Made by a program: the position numbers and the translations under genes. Positions 9,010-16,439 of a DNA stretch of 64,000 nt are shown piece by piece; position 1 is the stretch's first letter; each line of letters opens with the position of its first letter. The DNA lies in NCBI RefSeq assembly GCF_006438845.1, contig NZ_RCZJ01000005.1, forward strand, positions 124,001-188,000, in the 5' to 3' direction. This stretch comes from Variovorax ginsengisoli (GTDB lineage: Bacteria > Pseudomonadota > Gammaproteobacteria > Burkholderiales > Burkholderiaceae_C). A model generated the notes under the pieces. The model was not told the origin of the DNA. It searched no databases and saw only the letters and a list, made by a program, of their open reading frames with translations.

Positions 9010-9981
9010 ATGCGTTTCATCGACACGCAGGCCACGCGCGACGCGCTGCCGTTCGAGCGCCTGATCCCGGCGCTGCGCGACCTGTTCGCCACGGGCTGCG
9101 AGGTGCCCTTGCGGCACACGCACACGCTGGCGGATTCGCAAGGCCGGTCAGCGGGCACGCTGTTGATCATGCCGGCGTGGCAGCCCGGCGCCTACCTGGG
9201 CATCAAGACGGTCGGCATCTTCCCCGGCAACGCGCAGCGCGGGCTGCCCGGCCTGCATTCGACCTACCTGCTGTTCGATGCGCAGACCGGCGTGCCGTTG
9301 GCGCAGCTCGACGGCAACGAGATCACCTCGCGCCGCACCGCAGCCGCGTCGGCGCTCGCCGCGTCGTACCTCGCCCGGGCCGACGCGCGGCATCTGCTGG
9401 TGGTGGGCGCGGGCCGCGTCGCGGCGCTGCTGCCAGCCGCCTATCGCGCCGTGCGGCCGGTCGAGTGTGTGAGCGTCTGGGCGCGCGACGCCGCGCAGGC
9501 CGAACTGCTGGCGCACCAGTGGCGCGCCGAGGGCATCGACGCGCGCGCCCGTCTCGACTTGTCGGCGGCAGCATCCGAGGCCGACATCGTCAGTTGCGCC
9601 ACGCTTGCAACGGCGCCGGTGGTGCAGGGCGCGTGGCTGCGGCCGGACAGCCATCTCGACCTGATCGGTAGCTTCACGCCGCAGATGCGCGAAGCGGACG
9701 ACGCCTGCTTCGGTGGCGGAGCGCGCCTGTATGTCGACACCGCCGAAGCCTTGCAGAAGAGCGGTGAGTTGCTCGGTCCCATGTCGCGCGGCGTGTTCAC
9801 GGCCGAGGACGTGTGCGCCACGCTGACCGATCTCTGCAGCGAACGCGCGACGGGCGGGCACAGCGGCGTTCGCCGCACGGTGTTCAAGTCGGTGGGCACT
9901 GCACTCGAAGACCTGGCGGCTGCGGCACTCGTCTTCGAGGCGGTTCCAACCGCACATCGGCTCGACGCGGCCCACGCATAA
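9010..9981 (+). CDS. Ornithine cyclodeaminase / mu-crystallin family protein
   Basis: A 323-residue NAD(P)-binding protein of the OCD/mu-crystallin family. It has the family N-terminal substrate region (RHTHTL, LLIMPAW, YLGIKTVGIFPGN), LDGNEITSRRTAAASALAA, the Rossmann motif LLVVGAGRVAALL, and DLIGSFTPQMREADD towards the end. Members include ornithine cyclodeaminase, alanine dehydrogenase, ketimine reductases and lysine cyclodeaminase, so the substrate is open. ATG 9010 follows the short tandem repeat closely and no strong ribosome binding site is seen, which suggests coupling to the lipoprotein gene. The stop codon TAA overlaps the A-run of a terminator that acts on the other strand. Confidence 0.82.
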   Translation: MRFIDTQATRDALPFERLIPALRDLFATGCEVPLRHTHTLADSQGRSAGTLLIMPAWQPGAYLGIKTVGIFPGNAQRGLPGLHSTYLLFDAQTGVPLAQLDGNEITSRRTAAASALAASYLARADARHLLVVGAGRVAALLPAAYRAVRPVECVSVWARDAAQAELLAHQWRAEGIDARARLDLSAAASEADIVSCATLATAPVVQGAWLRPDSHLDLIGSFTPQMREADDACFGGGARLYVDTAEALQKSGELLGPMSRGVFTAEDVCATLTDLCSERATGGHSGVRRTVFKSVGTALEDLAAAALVFEAVPTAHRLDAAHA

Positions 9982-10003
9982 AAAAAGCGCCCCGAAGGGC
10001 GCT
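9980..10003 (-). terminator. Rho-independent terminator for the minus-strand small gene
   Basis: A 7-bp GC-rich stem (AGCGCCC, 9986-9992, with GGGCGCT, 9997-10003) closes a CGAA loop. On the minus strand it is followed by seven T residues (A-run 9980-9986). No comparable T-run follows it on the plus strand, so it terminates minus-strand transcription, and the only gene reading into it is the 25-residue frame at 10055-10132. A weaker hairpin (GACGC/GCGTC) lies just upstream on the same transcript. Confidence 0.8.
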
Positions 10004-10054
10004 GTAGAACGACGCCTTTCGAGCGTCGCGAGGAGGGATTCCAAATGAGTCGAA

Positions 10055-10132
10055 TCAGATGATTCCGAAGATCTTCAGGGCAATAATGCCGACGACAGGT
10101 ACGCCGCAAAGCCAAAGAATGATGCTTTTCAT
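10055..10132 (-). CDS. Small hydrophobic protein, 25 residues
   Basis: A very short frame encoding a single predicted membrane helix: it starts MKSIILWLCG and ends ALKIFGII. The start ATG (10130-10132) has a good ribosome binding site, GGAGA, about six bases upstream, and the frame is followed within about 50 bases by a strong terminator on the same strand. The N terminus (MKSIILW then GVP) resembles tiny predicted membrane proteins I recall from related beta-proteobacteria, but I cannot name a family. The combination of ribosome binding site, helix-forming sequence and dedicated terminator makes it a likely real gene. Function unknown. Confidence 0.65.
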   Translation of the reverse strand: MKSIILWLCGVPVVGIIALKIFGII

Positions 10133-10316
10133 GACGGTCTCCGGTACTGAGTGAATAAGGCTTCACCCTAGTCCGGTGGCCAAGTCCCGCACTGACGGAA
10201 AACGCAATCCGATCTCGTGGTCCACAACCTACAGTCGACTTGCCATTGCAGCGACGATGGTTCTCAAGCATCGAGGGTCGATGCCAAGCGACATCGGTGG
10301 CTGTGCGACGCGGGCC

Positions 10317-10487
10317 TCAGCGCCGCAGGGTGCCCGGCAACGTGTCGAGCAGTTCGACCGATTTGCGGAGGCGCTCATCGACCTCACGCGACAGCAGAGA
10401 GGACTCGCGCGCCTGGAAGGTCAGCGCCACCCAGGTCATCCAGACCGCAAAAATCGAACCTGTGCAAAGGTAAAACTGATATCCCAT
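10317..10487 (-). CDS. Hypothetical small membrane protein, 56 residues
   Basis: A 56-residue frame with an N-terminal hydrophobic helix (about residues 4-24, FYLCTGSIFAVWMTWVALTF) and a charged tail rich in Arg and Glu (REVDERLRKSVELLD). That layout is typical of single-pass small membrane proteins. The ATG is preceded only by GAAGA directly adjacent, so the ribosome binding site is weak, and a stop codon sits two codons upstream in frame. No family recognised. It is the only coherent reading frame in this stretch on either strand; the longer plus-strand frames look random. Confidence 0.45.
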   Translation of the reverse strand: MGYQFYLCTGSIFAVWMTWVALTFQARESSLLSREVDERLRKSVELLDTLPGTLRR

Positions 10488-10633
10488 TCTTCAACCCAAA
10501 AAAACTGGTAGTCACCCTTACACAGTCGACGTCCGCTTGCAATAGGCGAACATGCCGTGTTCGGTTTTATTCGGCTGGATTACCGGGCGGCATGCCGCAT
10601 GCTGCGCCACCGCCTGCCCGACATTGAGCCTCC

Positions 10634-10756
10634 TCAAGGCGCCGTCGTGGTGAATGGCAATGCCCAGTCCGCAGAGGCGGCGTCGGCGGGAATCGACAGC
10701 GTGAACACGGCCGCGGCGGCGAGCGAGGCGACGATGGTGGCGAAGAAATGGGTCAT
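10634..10756 (-). CDS. Possible small secreted peptide, 40-44 residues
   Basis: A short frame that looks like a signal peptide followed by a very short mature part. It begins MTHFFATIVASLAAAAVF and passes through IPADAASAD, where a signal peptidase cut after ADAASA is plausible. An in-frame ATG four codons upstream (10768) is an alternative start, directly preceded by a stop codon. No convincing ribosome binding site is visible for either start. A GAGGAGG sequence lies just after its stop codon, but the frame behind it is only 14 codons long. It could be the remnant of a longer secreted protein. Low confidence. Confidence 0.3.
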   Translation of the reverse strand: MTHFFATIVASLAAAAVFTLSIPADAASADWALPFTTTAP

Positions 10757-10872
10757 GGCGCGCAGCATTCAGGTGGCATCACGATCTGCGTGTCATCCTG
10801 AAGCGATGCAGCTTGAGCGACGGCGCCGCCTGCGCGTGCATCGGGCGGTGGTGGCGATTCGATGATTCGCGG

Positions 10873-12957
10873 TCAGCGCGCGGAAGTGCTGTTTCGAAGG
10901 GTCTGACGAATCACGCGTGACAGTGCGTCGATCGAATACGGCTTATTTACCAGCTCCAGGTCACGCGGCAGTTCGTCGGTGAGCACGTCGCTGTAGCCGC
11001 TGGTCAGTACCACCGGAAGACCGGGGTACTTGTCGCGCACGGTTCTGGCGAGCTCGACGCCGTTCATACCCGGCATGATGATGTCGGTGAACACGAGGTC
11101 GAAACGCATCTCGTCTTCCGCCAGCAGCGCCAGGGCTTGCATCGCGTCGGTGGCCCAGGTCGTCTCGTAGCCGAGATCGTGCAACACCGCAGTGGAAAAC
11201 TGTCCCACCGTGGCGTTGTCTTCGACCACCAGGATGCTGGCGCCTTGAATGTGTGCTTTTTCCAGATCTGCTGCGTCCGGTTCGGCGGGCGACAGATGCG
11301 CAGGAGCCTGGGGCAGGAAGAGGCTGAAAGTCGCACCCTCGTTCGGCGCGCTGGACACCTGCACGTCGCCGCCCGATTGCTTGGCGAAGCCGAATACCTG
11401 GCTCAGGCCCAATCCCGTGCCCTTGCCCACGCCCTTGGTCGTGAAGAACGGCTCGAAGATCAGTTCGAGCTTGTCGGGCGCGATGCCGGACCCGCTGTCG
11501 GTCATCGTCACGACGATGAAGTTACCGTCGCGCGTGGGCTGGCCCCGCACGCCAGGCAGGCGCGTGACGGCGTCGACCCGGATCGTCAGCAAACCCTCGC
11601 CATTCATCGCATCGCGCGCATTCACGGCAAGATTGACGAGCGCGGTGTCGAACTGGCTGACGTCGGCCTCTGCCAAGCAGGTCGGGGCAGAGGGCAGGAA
11701 ATCGATGCGCACCCGGGCGCCGACCAAAGGCTGGACGAGTTCGGCCACGGCCTCGACCCGCCGTGCTACATCGAACACCTCTGGCCTCAGCGGTTGCCGG
11801 CGAGCGAACGCCAGCAACTGCCCCGTGAGCTTGGCTGCCCGGCGAACGGTGTCGCCGATGGCCTCCAGATACTTCTGGCGCCGTTCCTCGGGAACGTTCT
11901 TGCGCCGCATGAGTTCGACGGACGAGCCGATCACGGTGAGCAGGTTGTTGAAATCGTGCGCGACCCCGCCGGTGAGCTGGCCGACCGCCTCGAGCTTCTG
12001 GGCCTGCCGCAGCGTTTCCTGCGCGCGGACGAGCTCGGCCGTGCGCTCTTCCACGCGGTTCTCCAGCGTCTCGTTGAACTGCCGTAGCTGGACCTCGGCC
12101 TGCACGCGCGACGTGACTTCATAGCCACCGACGAAAACACCTCCGACCGCGCCGTCGTCTTCGCGCATCGGCTGGTAGAGCAGGTCGATGAAGCGCGGTT
12201 GCGGCTCGTCACCCAGCCGGATCGGCATGGCTTGCGCAACGAAAGGCTTGCCCGTCGCATAGACGCGGTCGAGCAGTTCGTAGAAGCCCTGGTCGGCCAG
12301 CTCCGGGAACACCTCTCGCACCGATCGACCGATGAACTCGCGGTCGCCGGAGATGGCCCGGTAGGCGTCGTTGACATAGTCGAACACGTGGTCGGGCCCG
12401 GACAGCAGGCCCACGAAGCCGGGCATCTGCTGCAGCATGTGGCGCTGGCGCTCCCGCTCCAGCGCGGCCTTGCGCGCGCCGAGCACTTGGTTGGTCGTCT
12501 CCGAGGTCGTGCACAGCATCCCCAGGATCCGGTGGTTCTCGTCGCGCAGCGGCATGTAGGTGAAGGTCCACCAGGTCGGTTCGGCGTAGCCGTTGCGCGT
12601 CATGGTCAGCGGCATGTCTTCGAACCGTGAGCCTTCGCCGCGCAGCGCCTTGGCCACGATGGGTTCGATGTCCGCCCAGATGTCCGCCCACAGCTCTGCG
12701 AACGGCCGGCCGATGCCGGTGTCTGCGCGCTCGCCGAGGAAGGGGCGATAGGCGTCGTTGAAGATGCAGCGGAGATCGGTGCCCCAGCTGACGAACATCG
12801 CCTGAGGGGAATCCATCCATGTGGCGACCACGCTTTGGATCGCCAAGGGCCACTGCGCTGGCGGGCCGACCGAGGTGCCGTTCCAGTCCCGCGCCAGGAT
12901 GTCGAGGCTGGATCGGGTCGAACTGGAAAGAAATGGCGGTGGGTGCGCGGTAGTCAT
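10873..12957 (-). CDS. Hybrid PAS-domain sensor histidine kinase with C-terminal receiver
   Basis: A roughly 694-residue soluble hybrid kinase with no membrane segments. In order: a PAS-like domain (WPLAIQSVVATWMDSPQAMF, then FNDAYRPFLGERA), a second PAS domain (FDYVNDAYRAISG, then VFVGGYEVTSR), a coiled-coil linker (RQFNETLENRVEERTAEL), HisKA with phospho-His in GGVAHDFNNLL, HATPase_c (NLAVNARDAM, DSGSGIAPDKL, GKGTGLGLSQVFGF) and a receiver domain with the acceptor Asp in VFTDIIMPGMNG. The start MTTAHPPPF (12957) is preferred because the preceding in-frame residues look non-coding. It diverges from the yqjD-like operon. The signal is unknown; PAS domains often sense light, redox or ligands. 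No separate response regulator is nearby. Confidence 0.88.
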   Translation of the reverse strand: MTTAHPPPFLSSSTRSSLDILARDWNGTSVGPPAQWPLAIQSVVATWMDSPQAMFVSWGTDLRCIFNDAYRPFLGERADTGIGRPFAELWADIWADIEPIVAKALRGEGSRFEDMPLTMTRNGYAEPTWWTFTYMPLRDENHRILGMLCTTSETTNQVLGARKAALERERQRHMLQQMPGFVGLLSGPDHVFDYVNDAYRAISGDREFIGRSVREVFPELADQGFYELLDRVYATGKPFVAQAMPIRLGDEPQPRFIDLLYQPMREDDGAVGGVFVGGYEVTSRVQAEVQLRQFNETLENRVEERTAELVRAQETLRQAQKLEAVGQLTGGVAHDFNNLLTVIGSSVELMRRKNVPEERRQKYLEAIGDTVRRAAKLTGQLLAFARRQPLRPEVFDVARRVEAVAELVQPLVGARVRIDFLPSAPTCLAEADVSQFDTALVNLAVNARDAMNGEGLLTIRVDAVTRLPGVRGQPTRDGNFIVVTMTDSGSGIAPDKLELIFEPFFTTKGVGKGTGLGLSQVFGFAKQSGGDVQVSSAPNEGATFSLFLPQAPAHLSPAEPDAADLEKAHIQGASILVVEDNATVGQFSTAVLHDLGYETTWATDAMQALALLAEDEMRFDLVFTDIIMPGMNGVELARTVRDKYPGLPVVLTSGYSDVLTDELPRDLELVNKPYSIDALSRVIRQTLRNSTSAR

Positions 12958-13175
12958 CGGAGCGGAGGAAAAAAGCGGCACTGCATGCCGTGGCGACGGC
13001 CGACGGTGTCGATTCTGCCGCAGCGTCCGCACCCGCATTCCAAGGGCCAGCGCACCCGGCGTTGTCGTTTCCCTACACGCGTTGCTTCTTCCCTCTCACA
13101 GCGATGCGCGGGGTGTTGTCGCCCAATAGGAAATGTTGGCGACACGGTGTCGCCATCAGCCACCAAGGAAAACAC

Positions 13176-13613
13176 ATGGCCGAAGACGCAAAGACCCCCT
13201 CGCAACTTGCCGAAGAGGCAAAGCAGACTGGGCGCGATGCGGCGCGGGCCGCCGAAGGTATGGCCCAGGAAGCCAAGGCCATCGGCGCGAGCACTGCGCA
13301 GTCGTTGCGCACCCACGCCGACGACGCGCGTGCCACCGGTCGCGAAGCGATGGACACGGCCAAAGGCCTGGCCAGCGACGCGCGTGACATTGCTGGCGAC
13401 GCCGCTGCAACTGGGCGGCGCTATGCCAAGGATGCCGTCGGCGCCGCGAGCGCCAAGTTGCGCGGTCTGAGCGACCAGGCTTCAGAACTCCAAGTGGCAT
13501 GCACGCGCTACGTCGCAGCCGAACCGGTGAAATCGATCCTCTACGCTGCTGCAGGTGGTGCGGTCGTGACCGCGCTGCTGATTTCCTTCATGCGCGGCGG
13601 CAGCCGTCGGTAA
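13176..13613 (+). CDS. DUF883 (ElaB/YqjD-like) ribosome-associated membrane-anchor family protein
   Basis: A 145-residue protein with long Ala-, Lys- and Asp-rich amphipathic helices (AEEAKQTGRDAARAAEGMAQ and similar) and a C-terminal membrane anchor (VKSILYAAAGGAVVTALLIS) ending in basic residues, the layout of ElaB/YqjD. E. coli YqjD is an inner-membrane protein that binds ribosomes in stationary phase. ATG 13176 has AAGGAA five bases upstream. It heads an operon with a DUF1469 protein and a third membrane protein, the same order as yqjD-yqjE-yqjK in E. coli. The helical part is longer than in E. coli YqjD and looks like a LEA-type repeat, so a stress-protection role is possible but inferred. 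Confidence 0.75.
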   Translation: MAEDAKTPSQLAEEAKQTGRDAARAAEGMAQEAKAIGASTAQSLRTHADDARATGREAMDTAKGLASDARDIAGDAAATGRRYAKDAVGAASAKLRGLSDQASELQVACTRYVAAEPVKSILYAAAGGAVVTALLISFMRGGSRR

Positions 13614-13624
13614 GGACGAAGCAC

Positions 13625-14005
13625 ATGGTCCATCCGATCTTCATGGCGGTGCTCCGAAGGCCAGACCTGCTGGCCCAGCATGCGGCCAACTACGTGGCGC
13701 TGCTGCGCGAAAACGTCGCGGACGTCGGCAAGGGGTTGGCAGTGCGTGCCGCTTGCTGGGGTGTCGCCGCCATCGGTCTGTTGCTGGGGTTGGGACTCGG
13801 CGGCGTGGCGGTGATGCTGGGTGTGCTGCATGGCCGCTTCGAATGGGTGCTGCTTGCAGTGCCGGGCGTTGCGTTTGCGATCGCGATCGTTGGCGCCATC
13901 GTGGCGCTGCGTCCGGTTGTCAAACCCGAAGTTGATGAACTGCGCGAGCAGATGGAAGCAGACCGCGTCGCGTTGCGCATGATGAAGGAGGCCGGCCATG
14001 ACTGA
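13625..14005 (+). CDS. Phage holin family / YqjE-like membrane protein (DUF1469)
   Basis: A 126-residue protein with two strong membrane helices (ACWGVAAIGLLLGLGLGGVA and VLLAVPGVAFAIAIVGAIVA) separated by a short loop, and an acidic/basic C-terminal tail (VDELREQMEADRVALRMM). This is the DUF1469 (putative Actinobacterial holin-X, YqjE) layout. The holin name is historical; no lysis function is implied. It starts 12 bases after the DUF883 gene and its end overlaps the next start by eight bases, so the three genes form one transcription unit. Confidence 0.75.
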   Translation: MVHPIFMAVLRRPDLLAQHAANYVALLRENVADVGKGLAVRAACWGVAAIGLLLGLGLGGVAVMLGVLHGRFEWVLLAVPGVAFAIAIVGAIVALRPVVKPEVDELREQMEADRVALRMMKEAGHD

Positions 14006-14447
14006 TTCGTTGACGCCACGTCAAAAGCTCGCCCTGTCCCGTGCGGAATTGATGGTCACGATGGGGTACCGCCCGCCACCCGCTGAGGTCGACACTGCCG
14101 TGGATGCAGCGGCACAGTGGAGCGAGCGAGGCGCACCGGCTGCGCCGACGCTGGTCGACCGCATGGGCGCCAGGTTGGGGGTGGACATTCTCGGCCGCTG
14201 GTGGCGCCGTCATCCGATGAGCAGCGTGGTGCAGCTTTCGACGCCGCTGCTCGAAAGCTATGCGGTCAAGCATCCCGGCCGTCTGCTCGCCTACAGCGCG
14301 GGCACGGGCGCCATGCTGGTCATTCTCAAGCCATGGCGGTTGCTCTCAGCCGCCACTGTGCTGGCACTGGTCTTCCGCACTTCGGATGTGGCAGGGTTGA
14401 TCGGAGACCTGGTGGTGCGCTCCCGCGACGGCCGGAACGACGGTTAG
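13998..14447 (+). CDS. Hypothetical membrane protein in the yqjK position
   Basis: A 149-residue protein overlapping the DUF1469 gene by eight bases. It has a basic, Pro-rich N-terminal part (LTPRQKLALSRAELMVTMGY) and a hydrophobic C-terminal half (LLAYSAGTGAMLVILKPWRL and LLSAATVLALVFRT) with one or two membrane helices. I do not recognise a named domain. By position it matches the third gene of the yqjD-yqjE-yqjK arrangement, though sequence resemblance to YqjK is not evident. It probably acts at the inner membrane with the two preceding gene products. Confidence 0.65.
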   Translation: MTDSLTPRQKLALSRAELMVTMGYRPPPAEVDTAVDAAAQWSERGAPAAPTLVDRMGARLGVDILGRWWRRHPMSSVVQLSTPLLESYAVKHPGRLLAYSAGTGAMLVILKPWRLLSAATVLALVFRTSDVAGLIGDLVVRSRDGRNDG

Positions 14448-14588
14448 TTTTCTTCGTCGGAAAACCGATTGAAATTTGTGGAAGGGCGTGTCGACTCCCA
14501 GTCGATACGTGTTGTGCGCCTTTCGCGTGGATGAAACTTTGATGTCAAGCGCGACGCACGGTCACGTATCTTTTGTTGGAGCGATCAA

Positions 14589-14762
14589 TTGCAGTTTTTC
14601 GTCTTAGAAGAGGCGCCCGGAAAGTTCATCTGGGGTCTCAGGGAAGCAGACGGCAGCGTCATTGCAAAAAGCATACAGGCCTTTACCCTCAAGGAAGAGG
14701 CCCTCAAGGCCGCCGCTGCGGTGGCTTTCGCACTGCCCCACGCCGAGATCGAGGGCGAATGA
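14589..14762 (+). CDS. DUF1508/YegP-like small protein, 57 residues
   Basis: A short frame with an inferred TTG start at 14589 and GGAG (14578-14581) seven bases upstream; no in-frame ATG exists. It begins LQFFVLEEAPGKFIWGLREA and continues with DGSVIAKS and FTLKEEALKAAAAV. The pattern of aromatic strand, W/R-x-L-x-x-A-x-G-x-x-I-A-x-S, then a Lys-rich helix is that of DUF1508 (YegP) beta-alpha repeats. One repeat is present where YegP has two. The function of YegP is unknown. The family call is from pattern only, while the coding call is strengthened by the ribosome binding site and composition. Confidence 0.5.
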   Translation: MQFFVLEEAPGKFIWGLREADGSVIAKSIQAFTLKEEALKAAAAVAFALPHAEIEGE

Positions 14763-14875
14763 GCTCTGTTCCGCTGGTGAAGGCGAGGCCGTCGAGATTG
14801 AGAGCGCGGTCGCCTCTGACGAACTGTTGAGGGGCGACATGCCAATATGGTCCTCTTACTTTTTTGGAGTTCCTG

Positions 14876-15133
14876 ATGAAGAACACCCTCATTGCATTCG
14901 CCGCGGCATGCACGCTGCTCGTGGCCGGCACGGCCACCGCGCAAGTTGGCAAGGCTGCCTCTGAGGCGACCGATGCCGCCAAGCACAAGGTCGATGAGAA
15001 ACGCGCCGACAGCAAGGCCGAAAAGAGCGGCCCGGTGGGCAAGGCCGTGAACAACGTCAAGTCGGGCTATCACAAGAACCGTTCGAAGAACTCGGCTCAG
15101 AAGGCGAAGCAGTCCTTGAAAAACGCAGGCTGA
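14876..15133 (+). CDS. Small secreted Lys/Ala-rich protein, 85 residues
   Basis: An 85-residue protein with a clear signal peptide (MKNTLIAFAAACTLLVAGTA) cut after ATA-Q. The mature part is hydrophilic, rich in Lys, Ala and Ser, with no hydrophobic core (EATDAAKHKVDEKRADSKAE). ATG 14876 has GGAG six bases upstream. The composition resembles small periplasmic or histone-like basic proteins found near stress genes in related bacteria; no named family. Its closeness to the DUF883 operon and the DUF1508-like gene suggests a small envelope-stress group. Confidence 0.65.
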   Translation: MKNTLIAFAAACTLLVAGTATAQVGKAASEATDAAKHKVDEKRADSKAEKSGPVGKAVNNVKSGYHKNRSKNSAQKAKQSLKNAG

Positions 15134-15248
15134 AGCACGAGCTCTGCCGAAGTCTTGTGCAACGTGACGACGCGCTCGAGGGCGTCGCCATTGCTCGGAT
15201 GGCACGGGCACCGCTGAGAATCTTTGTCCGTCGCGAACCTTCAGTGGT

Positions 15249-15923
15249 CTAACGCCGCGGCAGTTCGCGATCGCAAAAGGGCGCAGCAGTTTTGGCGACT
15301 TCATCCGCACAGAACGCTTGCACAACGACATGGTCCCTTGCCGGCCCATAGGTCAGTCCGTCGGACAAGTTGAGCAGCTGCTGAAATTGGAAGTCGGGTG
15401 GCAAGCTCAAGCGCATCAGTTTGTCCGCTTCGAAGTCGAGAGCAACGATGCGATCAAGCATGACGAACTTTTCAACGCCCTTTCCTTCACGCCAAATGAC
15501 GAAGCGGATCGTCTTCGCTTCGATGCGCGGAAAGTGTTGCTGAAGGCCGCGGGTAATCACCACGGCGCTTCGCCCCAAGTCAGCGAGGATGTTCGCCATG
15601 TAGGTCGGCGAGTGGCGCAGCACGATCTCGAGCGTTTCGCCGCCATCGGCACCTTGGTCAACCCAGGTTATGTTTGGACTCAGCTTGGCGATGGAGCCCG
15701 GTTCGAGCTGCTCGTCGTGCGTGCTACCCGAAACCCGAAAAAGAACCAACGACGCCGCCAGTACACCCACCATGCCGACTCCTGAAAGGGCGTCTGCATG
15801 CTGAAGCATCCAAGAGCGCCATGGGTGTCTGGGTTTTGCGAGTGGCTCAGCCATGAGTTTCCGTCCGAAAATCTGACCCAACGTTCGCGCCACTGCTTGG
15901 TTGTCCAGAGGGTGTGAGTTCAT
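15249..15923 (-). CDS. Hypothetical membrane-anchored protein, about 224 residues
   Basis: I do not recognise this protein. From MNSHPLDNQ it has a basic N-terminal region, one membrane helix (SGVGMVGVLAASLVLFRVSG, about residues 47-66) and a mostly soluble C-terminal domain containing TLEIVLRHSPTYMANILADL, IEAKTIRFVIW and a Cys pair near the end (FCADEV, FCDRELPRR). The topology suggests a periplasmic domain on a single anchor. The start is uncertain: the frame stays open about 79 codons further upstream, but that part looks non-coding. Neighbours are small unknown genes. Codon use is less GC-biased than in the surrounding metabolic genes. Confidence 0.5.
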   Translation of the reverse strand: MNSHPLDNQAVARTLGQIFGRKLMAEPLAKPRHPWRSWMLQHADALSGVGMVGVLAASLVLFRVSGSTHDEQLEPGSIAKLSPNITWVDQGADGGETLEIVLRHSPTYMANILADLGRSAVVITRGLQQHFPRIEAKTIRFVIWREGKGVEKFVMLDRIVALDFEADKLMRLSLPPDFQFQQLLNLSDGLTYGPARDHVVVQAFCADEVAKTAAPFCDRELPRR

Positions 15924-16229
15924 CTTACAAGCCACGCGTCGATGTGCAGCCGCTACCCAGCGGAGAAGCGCAGCCAGCGGATCGAGCAGCGCTTCAGGAT
16001 CAAGTTGCCGATCGCCTTGCGCCGGGGCCGGTGCGAGGCGAATTGCTTTGAGAGGCCCCAAGCCCAGTGCTGCCTTGGCGAGCGCGAAACCGGTGAGCAA
16101 AACGGGCCTCCCAGTCGGGGGCCATAAGGGACAACGACCTACACGTCCCAGTTGTACCAACGAGAAAATTCGACCGAGCTACAACTTTTTCCACTGCCGC
16201 CCTTCGGGCGCGACAACTGCAAGGCACAC
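15924..16229. other. Intergenic stretch with no convincing gene
   Basis: About 300 bases between two divergent hypothetical genes. Open frames exist on both strands but have no ribosome binding site, no domain pattern and random-looking composition. It may hold the promoters of both flanking genes; I see no clear -10/-35 pair, repeat or hairpin. Confidence 0.5.
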
Positions 16230-16439
16230 ATGACACGCAGAGACAAGATGCTTGACGATTTCGACGCTCTGGCCGCTGCGGAACTGGCCGACATCGCAGC
16301 CTACAGAAGGCACCGCGAACCGATTGCGGCCTCGCAGCCGGCGTTGGTACCAGACGCCCGAGGTCCAGCACACAGGGCTTTGGATTGGGTGATTGGCCTC
16401 GGCGTCCTTGGCCTGGTCATCCTTGCGGCGCGGAAATGA
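16230..16439 (+). CDS. Hypothetical tail-anchored small protein, 69 residues
   Basis: From ATG 16230 (AAGG five bases upstream) the frame encodes a 69-residue protein with an acidic helical N-terminal part (MLDDFDALAAAELADIAAYR), a Pro/Ala linker and a C-terminal membrane helix (LDWVIGLGVLGLVILAARK). This is a plausible tail-anchored small membrane protein. The frame extends 26 codons further upstream but that extension reads like non-coding sequence. No family recognised. Confidence 0.45.
   Translation: MTRRDKMLDDFDALAAAELADIAAYRRHREPIAASQPALVPDARGPAHRALDWVIGLGVLGLVILAARK

Noticed and set aside
10557..10865. 102-codon plus-strand frame
   Set aside because: No ribosome binding site and no domain; the opposite strand carries a better signal-peptide-like frame.
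13625..14005. Phage holin, hence a prophage remnant
   Set aside because: The DUF1469 name is historical; the operon matches chromosomal yqjDE and no other phage gene is near.
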